Translations under genes and position numbers: made by a program | Shown here: in pieces, positions 32,811 through 35,689 of the stretch | Layout of the letters: each line of letters begins with the position of its first letter | Numbering within the stretch: position 1 is the first letter of the stretch | NCBI GenBank assembly: GCA_938040915.1 | Contig: CALHZE010000248.1 | Location: 1 to 35,689 of the forward strand | Direction: 5' to 3' | Length of the DNA: 35,689 bases | Origin: an uncultured Bacteroidia bacterium | GTDB lineage: Bacteria; Bacteroidota; Bacteroidia; Bacteroidales; CAJPTX01 | The notes under the pieces: generated by a model | The model's input: the letters and a program-made list of their open reading frames with translations, nothing else | Database searches by the model: none | What the model was told of the DNA's origin: nothing

Positions 32811-34460
32811 ATGGAAAGCATGTTTTGTTACCAGTGTCAAGAGACCGCTAAGAACCAAGGCTGTACCATCAAAGGGGTTTGCGGTAAAACCGCCGACGTT
32901 GCAAACTTACAAGATTTGCTCCTTTATCTCTGCAAAGGGCTCTCTTTCTATACGGTACGTTTGCGAGAAAAGGGCGTAGAGATGCCTCAAATCAACCGCT
33001 TTATAGCGAATGCGCTTTTCATGACCATTACAAACGCAAACTTTGACGCGCAACGTTTTATCGATTCGATACGCGAAGCGCAGGCTTTGCGTACAGTCGC
33101 ACGCGAACGGTTGGTTAGCGCAGGCGGCTCTTTGGAGGGGATAGTGCACGACGCAGCACTCTGGGTAAGTAACACCGAAGAGGAGATGCGTGCGAAAGCT
33201 CCCCACGTGGGTGTTTTGACAACCGAAAACGTTGATGCTCGTTCGCTGCGAGAGCTCTCTATCTACGGACTAAAGGGTATGGCTGCTTACGTAGAACATG
33301 CCTTCAACCTCGGTTTTGAAGACGAGAAGATTTATGCCTTCATGCAGCGCTGTTTGGTAGCAACAACCGATGACACATTAACCGCCGATCAGTTAACCGC
33401 TTTGGTCTTAGAGACTGGGAAATTTGGGGTAGAGGCAATGGCGCTGTTGGATAAGGCCAATACGACCTCATACGGGCATCCTGAGATCTCGCACGTGAAC
33501 CTAGGGGTGCGTAAAAACCCTGGCATCCTGATTAGTGGGCACGATCTGAAAGATATGGAGGAACTCTTGAAACAGACCGAAGGGACAGGTGTAGATGTCT
33601 ATACTCACAGCGAAATGCTACCAGCGAACTACTACCCAGCCTTTAAGAAGTATAAACACTTTGTGGGCAACTATGGGAGCTCGTGGTGGCATCAAGTAGA
33701 AGATTTTGAGAATTTCAACGGCGTCGTCCTCTTCACCACAAACTGTATCGTTCCGCCACGTAAAAGCTACATCGATCGGGTGTATACGACGGGAGCATCG
33801 GGCTACGAAGGGTTTAAGCATATTCCAGACCGTAAAGATGGTAAACCGAAAGACTTCTCCGCCCTTATCGAACATGCGAAGCGCTGTGCTCCGCCCAAGG
33901 AGATAGAAACTGGCGAGATTGTGGGCGGCTTTGCGCACAACCAAGTCATCGCACTAGCCGACAAAGTCGTAGAGGCCGTGAAAAGCGGAGCGATTCGCCA
34001 TTTCTTTGTCATGAGTGGTTGCGACGGACGCATGGGGGCTCGTAACTACTACACAGAGTTTGCAGAAAAGCTCCCCAAAAACACCGTCATTTTGACCTCT
34101 GGGTGTGCGAAGTACCGCTACAATAAGCTCAAGCTGGGCGATATCAACGGGATTCCGCGCGTACTAGACGCAGGACAGTGCAACGATAGCTATTCGCTCG
34201 TTTTAATAGCGATGGCGCTCAAAGAGGCTTTCGGCTTGGAGAGCATCAATCAGCTTCCGCTGAGCTATAATATTGCGTGGTATGAACAGAAGGCCGTTAT
34301 CGTATTGCTTGCGCTACTTTACCTAGGCGTTAAAAACATTCACGTGGGTCCGACCCTACCTGCCTTCTTATCGCCTAATGTAGCTAAGGTGCTTGTGGAG
34401 CAGTTCGGCATCGCGACCATCTCGACCGTGGAGGAAGATTTGAAGCTCTTCTTGGCTTAA
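32811..34460 (+). CDS. hcp: Hydroxylamine reductase / hybrid cluster protein
   Basis: Cytoplasmic iron-sulfur protein that reduces NO or hydroxylamine and protects anaerobes against nitrosative stress. 549 residues. The N-terminal cysteine set MFCYQCQETAKNQGCTIKGVC (Cys6, Cys9, Cys18, Cys24; C-x2-C-x8-C-x5-C) marks a class I Hcp. The hybrid-cluster ligands lie in later segments such as FTTNCIVPP, ILTSGCAKYRYNK and VLDAGQCNDSYS. No hcr reductase gene is adjacent; a ferredoxin gene lies 450 bp downstream on the other strand. The gene is divergent from an HcpR-like regulator and has an operator-like palindrome in its promoter. Confidence 0.97.
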   Translation: MESMFCYQCQETAKNQGCTIKGVCGKTADVANLQDLLLYLCKGLSFYTVRLREKGVEMPQINRFIANALFMTITNANFDAQRFIDSIREAQALRTVARERLVSAGGSLEGIVHDAALWVSNTEEEMRAKAPHVGVLTTENVDARSLRELSIYGLKGMAAYVEHAFNLGFEDEKIYAFMQRCLVATTDDTLTADQLTALVLETGKFGVEAMALLDKANTTSYGHPEISHVNLGVRKNPGILISGHDLKDMEELLKQTEGTGVDVYTHSEMLPANYYPAFKKYKHFVGNYGSSWWHQVEDFENFNGVVLFTTNCIVPPRKSYIDRVYTTGASGYEGFKHIPDRKDGKPKDFSALIEHAKRCAPPKEIETGEIVGGFAHNQVIALADKVVEAVKSGAIRHFFVMSGCDGRMGARNYYTEFAEKLPKNTVILTSGCAKYRYNKLKLGDINGIPRVLDAGQCNDSYSLVLIAMALKEAFGLESINQLPLSYNIAWYEQKAVIVLLALLYLGVKNIHVGPTLPAFLSPNVAKVLVEQFGIATISTVEEDLKLFLA

Positions 34461-34823
34461 AGGAGCGTTCCATCAAATGACTGATGAACACACAGCGTTG
34501 TACCCGTAAATTCAGTCATCCGCAGTCTATAACGCATGAGTAAGCATCAGATATCCACAGAATGATTCTGTTCCAATCCGCATTATAAGACTGCACCCGC
34601 AGCTTACTCTCTTGTTCTTGTAGCCTATGCTTTTTTGTATGCTAACATAGACTGTGAGGAAATCCTCGAAAAGGACATGGTTCGTGTTCCTCCTTATTCA
34701 CATTGGGAAGGACACGAACCATCGCTCTATCCCAAAATAGATGAGCCCAGCAAGGCTGGGCTACGGTCTCTAATATCCTTAGAGTTGTGAGTAGAGGACG
34801 GGCATAACTGCCCAAAATACTAC
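34461..34823. other. Gene-free stretch with several palindromes and hairpins
   Basis: The 447 bp between hcp and the ferredoxin gene hold no open frame I would accept. They contain a 15-bp palindrome ACAGAAT-G-ATTCTGT (34557-34571); GAGGA-aa-TCCTC (34656-34667); an 11-bp stem ATGGTTCGTGT (34677-34687) with ACACGAACCAT (34712-34722); an 8-bp stem AGCCCAGC (34744-34751) with GCTGGGCT (34755-34762); and GGGCA/TGCCC (34800-34813). None is followed by a strong plus-strand T-run, so which of them ends hcp is unclear. Confidence 0.7.
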
Positions 34824-34858
34824 ACTAAAAAGGGCGCGGCACATAAGTGCCACGCCCT
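34824..34858 (-). terminator. Terminator of the ferredoxin gene
   Basis: AGGGCGcGGCAC (34831-34842) pairs with GTGCCaCGCCCT (34847-34858) around an ATAA loop, with one mismatch. On the minus strand it is followed by TTTTAG. It begins about 50 bp after the ferredoxin stop. Confidence 0.8.
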
Positions 34859-34907
34859 GTCATCTCAAAACGACTTACTGCGATCTGCTTTACGACCGGT
34901 AGTCTAC

Positions 34908-35078
34908 TTACTTCGCCAACGTGATGACGCCCGTGGGGCAGACATCAGCGCAAGACCCACACTCGGTGCAGAGGTTCGGATCAATCTTATAGATATCCCC
35001 TGCGCTAATTGCTTCTACGGGGCACTCGCCCTGGCAAGATCCACATGCTACACACCCGTCACCAATTACGTATGCCAT
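34908..35078 (-). CDS. 2[4Fe-4S] ferredoxin (clostridial type)
   Basis: A 56-residue electron carrier. The minus strand from ATG at 35078 encodes MAYVIGDGCVACGSCQGECP, then a second motif CTECGSCADVCPTG and a stop at 34908. Both C-x2-C-x2-C-x3-C-P cluster motifs are intact, so it should bind two [4Fe-4S] clusters. It would serve low-potential redox enzymes such as pyruvate:ferredoxin oxidoreductase. Hcp nearby also needs an electron donor, but a specific link is only suggested by proximity. It has its own promoter and terminator. Confidence 0.97.
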   Translation of the reverse strand: MAYVIGDGCVACGSCQGECPVEAISAGDIYKIDPNLCTECGSCADVCPTGVITLAK

Positions 35079-35123
35079 TGTATTTCCCTTTCCTATTAGT
35101 TCGTTTCAAATGTTTTGACACCG

Positions 35124-35152
35124 CAAATGTAGTAGGAGATTTTTACCCACAA
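35124..35152 (-). promoter_or_regulatory. Promoter of the ferredoxin gene
   Basis: TTG (35152-35150), 18 bp, TACATTTG (35131-35124) on the minus strand, about 46 bp before the ATG. Confidence 0.68.
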
Positions 35153-35208
35153 TAGCCAAAAATGGGGATAGACGCTATTTGTAATCAAATCGGTTATTTT
35201 AAATAAGC

Positions 35209-35235
35209 GCGAGCCCAGCTGTAGACTGGGCTCGC
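35209..35235 (-). terminator. Terminator after 5-formyltetrahydrofolate cyclo-ligase
   Basis: A perfect 10-bp stem, GCGAGCCCAG (35209-35218) with CTGGGCTCGC (35226-35235), has a 7-nt loop. AT-rich flanks lie on both sides (GCTTATTTA on the minus strand, ATGTTTTATTT on the plus strand). The same AGCCCAG core appears in the hairpin at 34744-34762. Confidence 0.65.
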
Positions 35236-35305
35236 ATGTTTTATTTCGAATGGTTATTTAGAACGACGGGGCGTTTTTTATAGTCATTCTAGGCGGCGGA
35301 GATCC

Positions 35306-35689
35306 CTAAATTAAGGGATTTGAGCTCTCATAAAAGAGGAAATCCATGAGGAGGTCGTGTGGTTCGCACGGGACGGAGCTGACCATCTGCTCTCTCAAAC
35401 AAACGCCCACGCGTGTGGCATTCGGCATTTGTGGGAAAAGGCGATCATAGTAGCCGCGCCCCCGCCCGAGTCGATGTTTCGCTAGGTCAAAAGCGACACC
35501 TGGCACCACCACCAAGTCGACCTCTGAGGGGTCGACGCGTTGTGTCCCGCGGGGTTCGAGGATGCCAAACGGAGGCTGTGATTGCAGACACTCAGGGCCC
35601 GTATACTCATAAAGCTCGAGGTCGTTGCCGTTTACCACGGGGAGCAATATGCGCTTTGAGGTCGTTTCGAGCCAATAATTGACTATCTC
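35306..35689 (-). CDS. 5-formyltetrahydrofolate cyclo-ligase, 5'-truncated by window edge
   Basis: ATP-dependent enzyme (MTHFS/FAU1 family) that returns 5-formyltetrahydrofolate to the active folate pool as 5,10-methenyltetrahydrofolate. The open frame enters from the window edge. The visible C-terminal about 127 residues contain WLETTSKRILLPVV, FGILEPRG, DLVVVPGVAFDLAKHRLGRG and RGYYDRLF, which holds the family's ATP and folate site (GVAFD, GRGRGYYD). VGVCLREQ follows, then a C-terminal PxD-like region CEPHDLLMDF. The N-terminal about 60 residues are outside the window. Confidence 0.93.
   Translation of the reverse strand, partial: EIVNYWLETTSKRILLPVVNGNDLELYEYTGPECLQSQPPFGILEPRGTQRVDPSEVDLVVVPGVAFDLAKHRLGRGRGYYDRLFPQMPNATRVGVCLREQMVSSVPCEPHDLLMDFLFYESSNPLI

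Noticed and set aside
34640..34722. 26-codon minus-strand frame overlapping the 11-bp stem-loop
   Set aside because: Very short, without promoter or ribosome binding signal, and it coincides with a palindrome that explains the sequence better.

Overview
The window looks like the chromosome of a Bacteroidales bacterium, most likely Porphyromonas or a close relative with roughly 50-55% GC by eye. The reasons are: many promoters of the Bacteroidetes type (TTTG or TTG, about 19 bp, then TAnnTTTG); two very large secreted proteins with type IX secretion (T9SS) C-terminal sorting domains; and Bacteroidetes-restricted families (GSCFA, DUF3078, DUF4421, DUF4835/PorD, the Bacteroidetes-style RpoZ). 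No phage, insertion sequence, integron or CRISPR array is visible.

Layout. 1-3676 (mostly minus): the 5' part of a polyprenyl diphosphate synthase, tRNA-Gly(CCC), a GSCFA protein downstream of a His-rich CDF zinc/cation exporter, and an ECF sigma factor. 4002-7207: a secreted SagB-type nitroreductase, then a divergent two-gene unit in which a Na+/solute symporter is translationally coupled to a DUF4421 outer-membrane-type protein. 7345-12525: a 1726-residue T9SS cargo protein with a potentially structured 5' leader. 12799-15715: glycyl-tRNA synthetase followed by an orphan C5-cytosine DNA methyltransferase. 15835-18155: a small lipoprotein divergent from pepT-guaD. 18358-23949: a second giant T9SS cargo protein (1863 aa) built from six copies of the same roughly 200-residue module found in the first. 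24115-25041: a DUF3078 outer membrane protein.

25246-31865 (minus) is one tight operon: bamD, rpoZ, coaBC, porD (DUF4835), recN, queC, queE. It joins outer membrane assembly, transcription, coenzyme A synthesis, T9SS biogenesis, DNA repair and queuosine precursor synthesis. 31965-34460 is a divergent nitrosative-stress module: a Crp/Fnr-type regulator (HcpR-like) and hybrid cluster protein Hcp, with a 14-bp palindrome placed for class II activation of hcp. After a 447-bp gene-free stretch dense in hairpins come a 2[4Fe-4S] ferredoxin and the truncated 5-formyltetrahydrofolate cyclo-ligase.

The most unusual material is the pair of giant repeat proteins (a shared modular surface-protein family with DNA-level tandem duplication), the leader of the first, a G9 tract inside the porD signal peptide region, the perfect 17-bp inverted repeat overlapping the bamD promoter, and an insertion inside the radical-SAM cysteine motif of QueE. 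All functional calls rest on reading motifs by eye; no database search was run.
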